This document shows, piece by piece, positions 17,901-27,600 of a DNA stretch of 64,000 nt. Under the pieces are notes generated by a model. It had not been told where the DNA came from, searched no databases, and worked only from the letters and a program-made list of their open reading frames with translations. Position numbers and translations under genes: made by a program. The stretch comes from Pogona vitticeps (lineage: Eukaryota; Chordata; Lepidosauria; Squamata; Agamidae). The DNA is taken from contig NC_135789.1 of NCBI RefSeq assembly GCF_051106095.1, forward strand, positions 18,771,501-18,835,500, read 5' to 3'. The stretch's first letter is position 1. Each line of letters starts with the position of its first letter.

Positions 17901-20900
17901 CCCGGCTGTACCAAATCTGGAGCGCTTCGGCGAGATTTCACTGGGTTGCTTCCTCCTCGGCAGAATCTGTTCCCCTCTCGGTTCTCTTTCCCCGGATGGG
18001 CCTGGCTGTAAAAAGTCGGGAGAGTTGGGCCCGAAACGATCGCCTTTCTGGCCTGGTGGATTTGGGGGTTTTAGGCTTCGGCTTCATCTGTCCCTCCTGA
18101 GCCAGCCAGGAAAGGGCGGGGAGCAGCTGGAGAGAGGCCAGCCAGCCCACTCACCCCCTCGTGGGATGATGAAGCTTTTAGTAAGCCAAAGGCTTTGCCC
18201 ATCTTGCAGATCAGTAAGAGCAAAGGTCAGGCAGCGAGGAGCAATTCAAATCCCTGCAATCTCTTGTCCCCTTTTAATTGGCAGAGCAAAGACAGAAGGG
18301 CGGGGACCTTAATCTTCCCTTCATGCTCCTTAGTGACATCAAAGAGCAAAAGCTGTCCTAGCCTTGGAACTCATATGTTACTCGAGTCCCCTTTATCAGG
18401 AGAAAAGCAGCCCGTAAATAAATAAATGCATTGACAATCGGATTGCTGTTGCCTATGTTAAACAGGAGGACAAGCGAGGGGTGGGTCTTTTTTTTATGTA
18501 GTTTTTGCAACATTTTGAACTGTTCTCCTTAGCCCTTCTGCCTAAAGGGGAAAGGAGCACATTTATGTTAACGTGTTAACATCTAGCGTGTTGTTTCCAA
18601 ACTCTGCCATCCTGGCTAAGAATTCCTTCGGCCTCCACCCCCATCTCTCTTCCCAAGATCTGAAGTGCCCTCTGGCGATATCTGCCTGGTGACAAATAGG
18701 CAGCAGTGACCTCTGGCAGCGCCAGGAGCAAATCTGCGGCAGTTTTCCTCTGCCCCAAAGGGAGTGATTGTTCCAGTGGGACTGGGGTTGTGCGGTTGTG
18801 TCCTAATTATTGCTACATTCGGTCTCTGGATCCTCAGCCCGGGTTTTCTCGTTGTCTCTCTCTCTAGTTCACGGGCCAGAATCCTGCCAGTTCTTGGCAC
18901 GGGTGTAAATGTTATCAATCCAAGCCCATTCTTTGTCTTGGATGACTGAAACGAGGAGAGCAGAGAAAAGAGTTGTTTTGGAATGGGTTTTGGGGGGGGA
19001 GGCTCTCCTGCGTCCTCTAAGCTGACCTTCGGTTTCTCCACCCCGGCAGTGCGCCCAGGAAACGGACTGGCAGTCGGCCAAATCCATCTACGAGTTCCAT
19101 GCCATGGATATTGACGGGAATGACGTCTCTCTGGAGAAATACCGGCAAGTACCCGGGGGGGGGAGAGGAGGGGAGCAGCTATCCTAGTTGGGGTCATCCC
19201 TGCAGTACGGGTGCTCTTTGACTCCAGCGATCAGAAGGAAGGTTGGGTGGAGGACATAAGTCTGAGTATGTGTAATAATGAGCTTAAAGTGGCAGAGCTG
19301 AAAAGGGACCCTGTGGGTCATCCAGTCCAGCCCCTGTTAAGGAGGCCCAGTGGAGGATTCGAACTCTTGATCTCTCCCCCTGAGCTCTCCAGCAGTTTTT
19401 CTACATTGCTCAGGATGGCCGCCGGTACGTGGTGCCCCCCTCCCCTCGCTGGCTGTGCGTGACCGCCTCCCTGCTCTTCTCTCTTCCAGGGGCTACGTCT
19501 GCATCATCACCAACGTGGCCTCAAAGTGAGGCAAGACGGGCGTAAACTACACTCAGTTTGTTGACCTCTACGGCCGATACGCTGAGAGAGGTTTACGCAT
19601 CCTGGCTTTCCCCTGCAACCAGTTTGGCAAACAGGTACGGTGGGGGGGGGGTGTCTGGGGAGGGGAACAGGAGCCAGCGCCTGCTCTCCCCCGAGAAAGG
19701 AAGGGCCGGGCCAAAACGCCTCCACTCTGGGATCCCCTTCCAGAAACACGCTCTATTCGATGAACGGGGTTTGAAGCTAGAAAACCGAACCTCCGAAGTG
19801 GGGAAGTCACTTTAAAATTTAAAAACAAAAACTTTTAAAAGTTTTTAAACAAGTGATTTAACAATTGTTTAGAATAGTGACTGGGACACACAGAGGTCCT
19901 TAAGCGATGGATTGTTTACCGCTCCCTTGAAAATATTACAAAATAGGAATTAGAAACCTATTGCATTACCAACACAGCATTGTTCCTTTGGTGTCAGTTT
20001 CCACCAGTGGACAGAGTGAGGGGGACCAGGACTCAGAGGGCTGTGTTTGAATCTCTGCTCGGCCGTGGAACCTCGCTGGCAATGGGGGATGGGGGTTCAA
20101 CCCACTCCTTAAATACCCCACATCATATATCTCGGAAGCCATGTTAGTGTTGTCGTTGGCTGGTTTTGCCTTGATCAGACCACAACACACACAAACGAAA
20201 TCCCACAATTAAAACTAACACCGGCTGCTTACCTGGCGGCCGTTCTGCCAGTGGGTAAGATGTAGCAGGATTTGGGCCGCTGATTCTTTGAGTTTCCTGG
20301 GGTTCAGAAGGTAGATGCTGAAAAAGGGGAAAGATGATAACTCAACAAGGCAGGCTGTACCTTTTCTAACCCTAAAAGTAACTAAAACTGTTAGAGTTTT
20401 AGTGCAAGATGGGCAACTGGATTGTGACCTAGTTATGTAGGATAAAAAATATGCTCATCGTCCTTTTGGAACAGCAGGACTGGAAAGGGACCCTTTGCAT
20501 CAACAAGGAGGCACCGTTGGGGCAGGGGGGAGGATGCTGGCCCCACACCTTTTGCCAACTGGGGTGCTTTGGCCCCCTCTTGGCTCATGGCAGGACCGGC
20601 CCTGGTGGGAGGGACTGCCTCTTGCTACCGAGTCTCTCTCTCTCTCTCCTTCCACCTCCAGGTAATTAATTAACTTTGTTTTTTTAAAAACAAACAACAC
20701 AGGAGCCCGGTACAAACGAGGAGATTAAAGCTTTTGCTGCCGGCTACGGGGTGAAGTTTGACATGTTCAGCAAGATCGACGTGAATGGGGACGGTGCCCA
20801 CCCTCTCTGGAAGTGGATGAAGAGCCAGCCGAAAGGCAGGGGGACGATGGGAAAGTGAGTCCTCGCCAGTAAGGGGGAAAGGTTTGGCTAGTTCTTTTTA

Positions 20901-23696
20901 AAAAGCTGATGTATCCCCATTCGTGGTTCTCAACATGTTGGGGGTTGTGTTTTTACTGAGTGTCCCCCTCCACTTCCCCGGGGCTGGAATGGCCGTGCGT
21001 CGCCTCCGTGGGGCAACTTTGGAGCCCAGGCTTCCCGATCATCTCAGAATTAGGCCACAAAAGGTTCACGCTTACAAGCTCTCCTTTTGGGAAACCAAGC
21101 TTCTAGTCCTCAGTGTGGTAGGACAGAAGATGACATAGACTCTTGTTTTTTAAAGAGTTGTGGGGTGGTGGAAGCCAGCCTCCATTTTGTCTTTTTTTTT
21201 TTCCTTCAGAGAGAGAGAGTGAGTGAGTGCAGGCTTGATCTGATTCAGGACCCACTTGTTTTTTTGTTCTTTCTGGCTGTCCACGGCATCAGCAAAGCTC
21301 TCCCCCAGCACCACATTTCAAACACATAATTCCCCCCCCCCATCAGCTTTCTTTGCTGTCCCGATTTCACACCAACACTTAACGATCGGAAATACGTGGA
21401 GGATCTTGGAGAGTTTTTCCTTTTATGTTTTTTTAACTTTATTTCTCTTCCACTTTTCTCCCCCCCCCCCAAAAAAAAAGGACCAAAGGCTGCTTACAGA
21501 CAATTACAAGGCCCAACTAAAAACCAAACTACAGTCCTAAAAGACAATTAAAACAGGGGTTGAAAAGCTGCTACTTAAAAGCAGTTTAAAGGCAGGCTTA
21601 CCTCCCTGTGAGTAAAATGATGGGTAAATCTCACATCCAGAACTATGGAGGAACAGGCAGGCAAAACGTTAAGAAATTGAATAGATTTTTAAACCTGAGC
21701 CTGGTTTTCTTCTAGCTTGTTCATGTTTTTAAATGCTGACCTTGTTCAGTTATTAATCATAGATTTGCATCCCTTTGTCCTGTGAGCTGCCCGGAGTCCC
21801 CTATTTGGGATAAACCGTGGCAACATCAATAAAGCATATTTGGGAGAGGATGGCGTTTGGAAATGCTGAATCACAGTTCCAGGAAAACCAGACAGGAGAT
21901 GACTGATCCCCTGTTAGGAAGGGCGAATCTTTGAGCTTTCTCCTCTTGAGACGGAAGGACCGCCACGACTCAGCTGACCGGCCCGTTTGGTTGGGCAGGA
22001 AATGTTCAGAACCGACCGCAAGGCTAGACCTGGCATTTATTATCATTTAATGGTTCAGAGGGGGCCCGAGAGACTCACGTCAGCCTGATGGACGCTGCAG
22101 AGTTTTGACTTCAGCAATTTTCATGGTTTCCTTCAGCACCTTGATTTCAAGAAACAGGCCATCAACGGCTTCTGTGCTTCACATATGAAGTCACAGGAGA
22201 ACATGGATGCTTCAGGCACCGTTATCTTAGCGTAATCAGGAGAAATTTGCCTTTTTCTTCTCTTTCCCCCGCCAGCCAGTCCCATCCTCCCCAGCCCAGA
22301 GGGGGAAGGACGATAGGGGTTGTGGTAGCTTTGCCAAAACACTTCTGGAGTGGTCTTGGATCCCTTTGATTGTAAAAGTAAAAGGTGCCTTATTTTCTCC
22401 CCTCTCTACAGCGCGATCAAGTGGAACTTCAGCAAGGTGAGTCTTTTTGGCTTCGGTCCTCCAGAGATCCCCTGAATAGTGACTTGTAAGAAAAACTGTT
22501 GGAAGTTATGATTCTCCTTCCTGTGTGCTGCTCCTGAACATGGAGGTTCTGTCTTGGGCCCAAATAGCCAAGTTTTAGTTCTTTTCCTGGGGGGTCTGTC
22601 TGTGGATGGGGAAACGTTGGGTTTTCCTGACCCTTCTGGGATTTTTCCTGGCAGCCACGCTGTCCTCTTCCCCCCCCCCCTTGTGAAGCCAAGGATTGGC
22701 CTTTTTAGCAGATGTTTTGTCCCTTTTACCCCCTCGGTTCTAGAAAGCTGAAATCCTCCTGTTTGGCTCACTGACCATCAGCCCCAATAAATAGGCTGGG
22801 ATTTTGGCTTCCACCCTGGGGTGTTGGCTCTTCCCTCCAGGAAATTCTCTTTTAGACTGGAAAGAAAATCCCCTCTTGTCTCTAAAGCAAAAACAAAACA
22901 AGAAAAAAAAAACCTGTTTTTTTTTTAATCCTTTCCTCCAAGGGGAAAACATTGCAGCTGCTTTAAGCTTTGTGTTTTCTTTTATATTTTTTTTCTTCCC
23001 CCTTCTGGCGTCATAGCCTGGAGGGGGTCACCATTTGGGACTACAACCTCCACCCTCCCCCAGTTGGGAATCTTGAAGGTTGTTGTCCCGAAAAAGTTCC
23101 TCCTCCATGGGGCCTCTGATACACACCCACAAACTCACAGAAATGTGTTGGGGGATAGTTCTCCTTTGGTAGGAGAACCTCTCAAGTCTCAAAGCGAACT
23201 GAGGGGGGCGCTTTTTCCGGGAAGATGCAGACGTGCCTTTCGCTCACCTGTTCTCCCTCCTTCCCTTTTCCAGTTCCTCATCAACAAAGAGGGCCAAGTG
23301 GTGAAGAGGTACAGTCCCATGGATGACCCCTTCGTAAGTCCCCCCCCCCTTCTTTGACTTTCTTTTTTGCCTCTGGTGGGGAGGGAGACCCGTTGCCTGA
23401 ACACCGCCAGCGTGGTGCTTTTTGTTTTCTTCCCAGGATCTGGCTTGGGGGGGGCATGCAAACCTAGAATTTCGGAGAGGGGAGGCACGCAGGATGGGGT
23501 TGTGTTGATTGGATTTTAGTATCTCTTTCTAGATCGAAAGAGGGTATAGAAAGAGAAGTCAGTCTGTCGAGACCCCCAAAATGGCCACATTAGGCAGACA
23601 GCTGTTGTGTTGGCACGGCTGGGAGGGGGGGCAACCTCACCGCCCCGTGTCTTTCCTCCGCAGGTGATCGAGAAGGATCTGCCCACTTACCTGTAA
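14840..23696 (+). CDS. GPX4: GPX4, phospholipid hydroperoxide glutathione peroxidase (selenoprotein)
   Basis: GPX4 reduces lipid hydroperoxides within membranes using glutathione and is the main brake on ferroptosis; it acts in cytosol and mitochondria. Exons: 14840-14914, 19050-19144, 19490-19634, 20703-20854, 22412-22436, 23274-23333, 23664-23696. The sum is 585 nt, giving 194 residues (human mitochondrial form 197). The TGA at 19527-19529 lies in [14 protein letters not shown] and is selenocysteine 70 (46 counted from the cytosolic start). The other catalytic residues are Gln105 (FPCNQFGKQ), Trp160 and Asn161 (AIKWNF). Residues 1-24 ([20 protein letters not shown]...) form a mitochondrial presequence, and Met25, the last codon of exon 1, is the cytosolic start as in human. 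A SECIS lies in the 3'UTR. Intron 2 has a GC donor. The loop that makes other GPXs tetrameric is absent, as expected of GPX4. Confidence 0.98.
15558..15630. repeat. 33-bp tandem repeat (two copies plus a partial)
   Basis: The unit CTGCAAATGCAAAACATC followed by a T run and GCA is repeated at 15558 and 15591, with a partial TGCAAATGCAAAA after. It lies in GPX4 intron 1. Confidence 0.85.
15890..15976. repeat. 86-bp repeat, copy 2
   Basis: Near-identical to 13201-13287 in the same orientation, about 2.7 kb away. The flanks differ after the shared core. It lies in GPX4 intron 1, whereas copy 1 lies upstream of the GPX4 promoter. Confidence 0.85.
15980..19049. other. Rest of GPX4 intron 1: interspersed repeats and unassigned sequence
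   Basis: No exon recognised. The part at 17130-17340 resembles CR1-type 3'UTR sequence (GGGGTTCCACAAATTTGTCAT). The piece at 17550-17580 (GAAATCCACTTCTTCAGATG) recurs in diverged form near 31370 and 59865, marking a dispersed repeat. An alternative GPX4 first exon (nuclear or sperm form, known in mammals) could lie here but was not identified. Confidence 0.45.
19050..19144 (+). CDS. GPX4: GPX4 exon 2
   Basis: This 95-nt exon reads [20 protein letters not shown] and ends VSLEKY plus two bases of Arg57. Acceptor is CCCGGCAG. The donor is CG|GCAAGT, a GC rather than GT donor. No GT in the area restores phase to exon 3. Confidence 0.95.
19490..19634 (+). CDS. GPX4: GPX4 exon 3 (selenocysteine exon)
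   Basis: This 145-nt exon reads [12 protein letters not shown], then TGA at 19527-19529 read as selenocysteine, then [19 protein letters not shown] and ends [11 protein letters not shown] plain ORF search splits it at the TGA. Acceptor is CTTCCAG and donor CAG|GTACGG. Confidence 0.97.
20703..20854 (+). CDS. GPX4: GPX4 exon 4
   Basis: This 152-nt exon reads [20 protein letters not shown] and ends [18 protein letters not shown]. Acceptor is ACACAG and donor AA|GTGAGT, splitting Asn156. Confidence 0.97.
21225..21330 (-). repeat. BovB/RTE LINE fragment, minus strand
   Basis: The minus strand reads [19 protein letters not shown], the conserved C-terminal motif of BovB ORF2 (ELWCWRRLLRVPWTARR in better copies). 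It lies in GPX4 intron 4. Confidence 0.8.
21720..21840 (+). repeat. LINE 3'-tail fragment (L2/CR1 type)
   Basis: TGAGCTGCCCGGAGTCCCCT followed by ATCAATAAAG matches the GCCGCCC...TAAATAAAATAAAT type tail that also ends the LINE near 27540-27597. Confidence 0.5.
22412..22436 (+). CDS. GPX4: GPX4 exon 5 (25 nt, catalytic Trp-Asn)
   Basis: This micro-exon encodes AIKWNFSK after completing Asn156. Trp160 and Asn161 are the last two members of the Sec-Gln-Trp-Asn catalytic set. Acceptor is TCTACAG and donor AAG|GTGAGT. It is too short for ORF searches. The 25-nt size is the same as in mammals. Confidence 0.97.
23274..23333 (+). CDS. GPX4: GPX4 exon 6
   Basis: This 60-nt exon encodes [20 protein letters not shown]. 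Acceptor is TTTCCAG and donor TTC|GTAAGT. Confidence 0.97.
23664..23696 (+). CDS. GPX4: GPX4 exon 7 (C-terminus)
   Basis: It encodes [10 protein letters not shown] followed by TAA (human VIEKDLPHYF). Acceptor is CTCCGCAG. Confidence 0.97.
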   Translation: MIEKDLPTYL

Positions 23697-23761
23697 GACG
23701 GACTCTCTGTGGCCAGGATGGATCCCGCACTCTGCCGCTCCTCCCGTTTTCCTGGGATGCT

Positions 23762-23830
23762 CAGCTCCAATGACGGCTTGCCTTGAAACCAAACCTTTCT
23801 TGGTGGGGCAGGCCCGAAAACCCAGCGCGA
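23762..23830 (+). promoter_or_regulatory. SECIS element in the GPX4 3'UTR
   Basis: ATGA (23770-23773) and CGA (23815-23817) face each other as the non-Watson-Crick quartet. GGCTTGCC just after the first pairs fully, with one G-U, to GGCAGGCC just before the second. An unpaired AAA (23786-23788) sits in the apical loop. This is the layout required to recode the TGA in exon 3 as selenocysteine through SBP2. Confidence 0.88.
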
Positions 23831-23892
23831 GCCTTGCAGGGAACCGGAAGCACTGGTGGCGGGGCTGTGGGGCACCCCTTCAGCTGCGTAGC

Positions 23893-23898
23893 AATAAA
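23893..23898 (+). terminator. GPX4 polyadenylation signal AATAAA
   Basis: AATAAA lies 197 nt after the stop codon, with a GT/T-rich stretch (GTGTGTATGGGTTTTTTG) near 23963-23980. Human GPX4 also has a short 3'UTR. Confidence 0.8.
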
Positions 23899-23989
23899 AA
23901 AAATCAGATATTTTTTCCTCCTCAAAAGTGTGGCCTGGACTCTGTGCTAGAGGGAAGTACAAGCGTGTGTATGGGTTTTTTGCGTAAAT

Positions 23990-25640
23990 TATTCCAAGTG
24001 TTAAAAAGTGACCTAAAGAGGGCTGGTCTGCTTACCCCAGCGTTGTCTGCTCCGACCGACAGCAGATTCGAGGCTAATCCTAGCCCATAAAAAGCCTTTG
24101 TCCTCACCTGTGTGCTGAGCAATTGGGGGCTCTTTTGCACTCAGGGCTGAGCTAGTTCTGCCTCCCATAAATAAGACCCCAGCCCTCCCAGCAGTGATGT
24201 CAGTGGGATACGACCTGTATACCTCACCCACTAGGCTCTTTTGCCTCAGGCTGATGGAAGCTGTCTCCCCCCCCCCCCCCCGGATCAGGACGACAGATCT
24301 CCTCTGGACTACATGAAAGGGCTGGTTTAGTCACCTTTTCCCGTGTCTCACGGGGAGAAAGGGTGGTGCTTAAAGACTACAATTTCCATCATTCCCAGAT
24401 CACAGCTCATGGTGGCTTCAGCAGACAGGGGTCCTGGCTCCGAGCCTTAGAACGAGCCCAAGTTTAAGTCAGGCGGTGGGGCTGTAACCCCCATTCTCCC
24501 TGGCTGCAGGGGCTAATGGGCTTTGGAGTCCAGAAACATATAAAAGGCCACAGGTTCTCAGCTGGTGGATTATACCAGCAGGAGAGCGTCCTGGCCGCTC
24601 TTGGTTAAGGTTAAGGGGGATGGGACAAACTGCCCCCAACCCCACCTTGCCTCAGCCTCCCCCCCGGATCCGTCCCGCATGTTTTCCTCCTGGCTCAGGG
24701 TGGCATGCCAAAGGGAAGCCACCATTCCTTGGACTGGCAGCGTCGGATGCCAATGCAACCAGCCACCCAAGGGAGCTTGCTGAATTACGCACTTCCCTCT
24801 TTATCAGCCACTCTGAAGCTTATTATCTCTGGAATTGGTCGCTTGAGTTTCCGTCCTCCTCTTTCGGGGCCGTTGGGGCAGAATTGAGACCCTTCTCTTC
24901 TGGAATCTTCTTTCCCAACAAAGCCCCCCCCCCCCAAAAAAAGGAGGGCAGGAAGGCAGTGGGCTTCCAACTCCGCTCTCTGCCTAAGCCCCTTTTATTC
25001 CAAGATAGACTGCTCTGGAATCTGGAGGGGCCACATCACGGCCAGCAGCGCCTGATGAGATTTTACCCTGCTCTGCCACGGTTTGATCTAAGAATTCACC
25101 CTTTTACACCTGCATGGCCATCAAACCATCCCCCCAAAACCAGCGGAAGTTTTTCTCTCTGCCCCGAATCCCCCAAAGCTTCATAGGGGAAGGGTGACCA
25201 GGGTTCCTTCCACCTGCGGTCTAAAGCCACGGCAGGATTATGACCTTCCACGTCCTGTTGAACAGAGGGGGATGCGGCCGTCCAAGGAAAACGGGGGGGG
25301 GGGTGTCTTGGAAGGCTTCGTCGGATGCAATCCTGCACCTTCACGGGGCCCTTTTTTTTGCTCCTTGCTTCCAATGTTTTAAAAACAAAGGCGGTGGTGA
25401 TCGGGCAAGTGCAGATCAGAGAGATCAGAAATTGGGCCACGCTCCGTGGCCAGGCATGGTGAAGAGAGCGCCCCAGGACAGAGCTTCGAATCTCGCGGAT
25501 CCTGACCGGCAGGATTGGTCCCTTGGGAAAATTTGCTTGGTGTGTGAGCATGGCAGCTACTTTTCCACTCTCCCCCCCCTTCTCCGGCGTCTTGAACCCA
25601 GGATTCTGCCTCCAGGTTGGGCAATGAGGCCTCGGGGGCT
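23990..25640. other. GPX4-SBNO2 intergenic region, unassigned part
   Basis: No convincing gene. It contains a C run at about 24267-24282, a C/A-run at 24923-24942 and a short GACTACAATTTCCATCATTCCCAG motif near 24375 common in squamate foldback repeats. Confidence 0.5.
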
Positions 25641-27600
25641 CCCTAAAGGTCATCTAAAGATCACGACTAACCTTTACCAATCTAAGATGAAGGCTGCTAG
25701 TCCATCTTACTTCGCTGTCCGGATAAGCGAAGCTTCTAATCACCAGGTGAAATTTTTTCATATAATTTGCGATCTTTCCAGAACTGGTCATGGTGATTGG
25801 CCTCCCACTAGCATCTCACCTGACCAATTTGCAGCCTTTTTAAAAATCAAAAGTGGATGCCATCCACCGGGATCTTGCCCCCTATTTGGAAACAGTAGCT
25901 CGAGCCAAGACATCCAGCGCTCCATCTTGCCCGATGAGACTTCGCCACGTTCAGCCTGTGATGTCAGACATGGTGGACAGAGTGCTTGACCACTGTCGTG
26001 CCACCACCTCCTCCCTTGACCCTTGCCCGGCCTGGCTAATATAACATCTGAATGGGCTATGGCAATAATTAATGGGTCTCTCCAGGAGGGCAAGGTTCCC
26101 TTTGCCCTCAAGGAGACATTCTTTAGGCCCATTAGGAAGAAACTGAGCTTGGTGATGGATGATATTGCCAATTATAGGCTCGCTGCCAATGTTTCTTTCC
26201 TTAGCACAAGGTAGTTGAGAGGGTGGTCTCCGATCAGCTGCAGGCTCTTCTGGATGAAACCTAGGCCCTGGATCCGTTCCAGTTGGGCTTCAGGCCGTGC
26301 CACGGCATGGAAACAGCATTGGTTGCCCTGTTTGACGACCTGCAGAGGGAAGCCGATGGGCAAAATGTCTCTGCTGGTCCTCCTCGAGATCTCAGCCACT
26401 TTTCATACTGTCAACTAGGCTCTCCAAGTTGGGAATCAGTGGCCTGGCTCCGTTCCTTCTTGGAGGGCCATCCTCAGAGAGTTCAGCTTGGGGAGAATGT
26501 CTCGGTCCCGTGGAGCCCCAATTGTGGGGTCCCGTAGGGCTCAATTCTCTCTCCAGTGCTGTTTTAACATCTACATAGGAGGCTGCTGGGAGGGCTCATC
26601 AGAGAATGTGGGGTTTCGTGTCATCAATACGCTGATGACGCCCGGCTCGACATCTTGTTTCCAACAACAGTGGATGCTGTCTCGTCCCTTGAGTGCTGCC
26701 AGGAGGCCATTCAGCAATGGATGCAGGGGAATGGACTGAATCCGGGCAAGACGGAGGTCCTTCGGGTGGGCACCCAAGACATCAGTGGTTTGGGAAACTC
26801 CCTGTTTTTTGGGGGTGGTGACTCTCACCACAAAGAGTGAGGTTTGCAGCTTGGGAGTCCATCTGGACCTGGCGCTCACCATGGAGAGCCAGGTGTCGTC
26901 AGTGGTCCGCTCCACCAATTACCATCTGTGGCGGACTACTCAGCTGCATCCCTATCTTGATGTGGGGGTGCTCACCACTTTGGTCCATGCGCTCGTATTC
27001 TCGATATTAGACTACTGTAATGCGCTCTACGTGGGGCTGCCTTTGAGACTGATACAGAAACTTCAGATGGTACAAAATGTGGCAGCCAGACTTCTCACGG
27101 GAGTGAAAAGGTACCAACCTATTTCCCCCACGCTGGCCGCCCATCTGTTTCCGCGTTGATTTCAAAGTTCTTATGATGACATATAAATCCCTAAATGGTT
27201 TAGGACCTCGATATCTGGCAGAGCGCCTCCTCCCACCCAGTTCTGCCAAAGACACACATTCTAGCCAAGCCAGGCCGCTGAGGGGGCCTAACGCCAAGGG
27301 AGGCCCGGAAGGAAAGAATAAGGAACCGGGCCTTCTCGGCAGTGGCCCCTCGCCTCTGGAACAACTTGCCCCTGGAGATCCACCTGGCTCCCTCTCTGGG
27401 TGTCTTTAGAAGTAAACTAAAGACATGACTGTTTAGGCAGGCTTTTCCTCCTGCTGTATCTTAATATTTACATTTTCACATCTTGGACTTTTGCATGTTC
27501 ATTGTTTCTACTGTTTTTAAATTTTGTAATGCCGCCCAGCGTAGACTATATGTCTAGATCGGCGGGATATAAATCTAATAAAATAAATAAATCTAGACGG
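25640..27600 (+). mobile_element. L2/CR1-type LINE, decayed ORF2 with 3' tail
   Basis: Translation in several frames gives consecutive pieces of a jockey-clade ORF2: SYFAVRISEASNHQVKFFHI, the RT region (FQLGFRPCHGMETALVALFD; QRVQLGENVSV), the catalytic YADD at 26628-26639, then SILDYCNALYVGLPLRLIQK and VAARLLTGVKRY, ending near 27410 with SLGVFRSKLKT. The 3' end GCCGCCCAGCGTAGAC...AATAAAATAAATAAAT is the family's tail. Several frameshifts and stops break the frame, and the endonuclease part is missing, so it is a 5'-truncated, inactive copy. It occupies much of the gap between the convergent GPX4 and SBNO2 genes. Confidence 0.88.
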
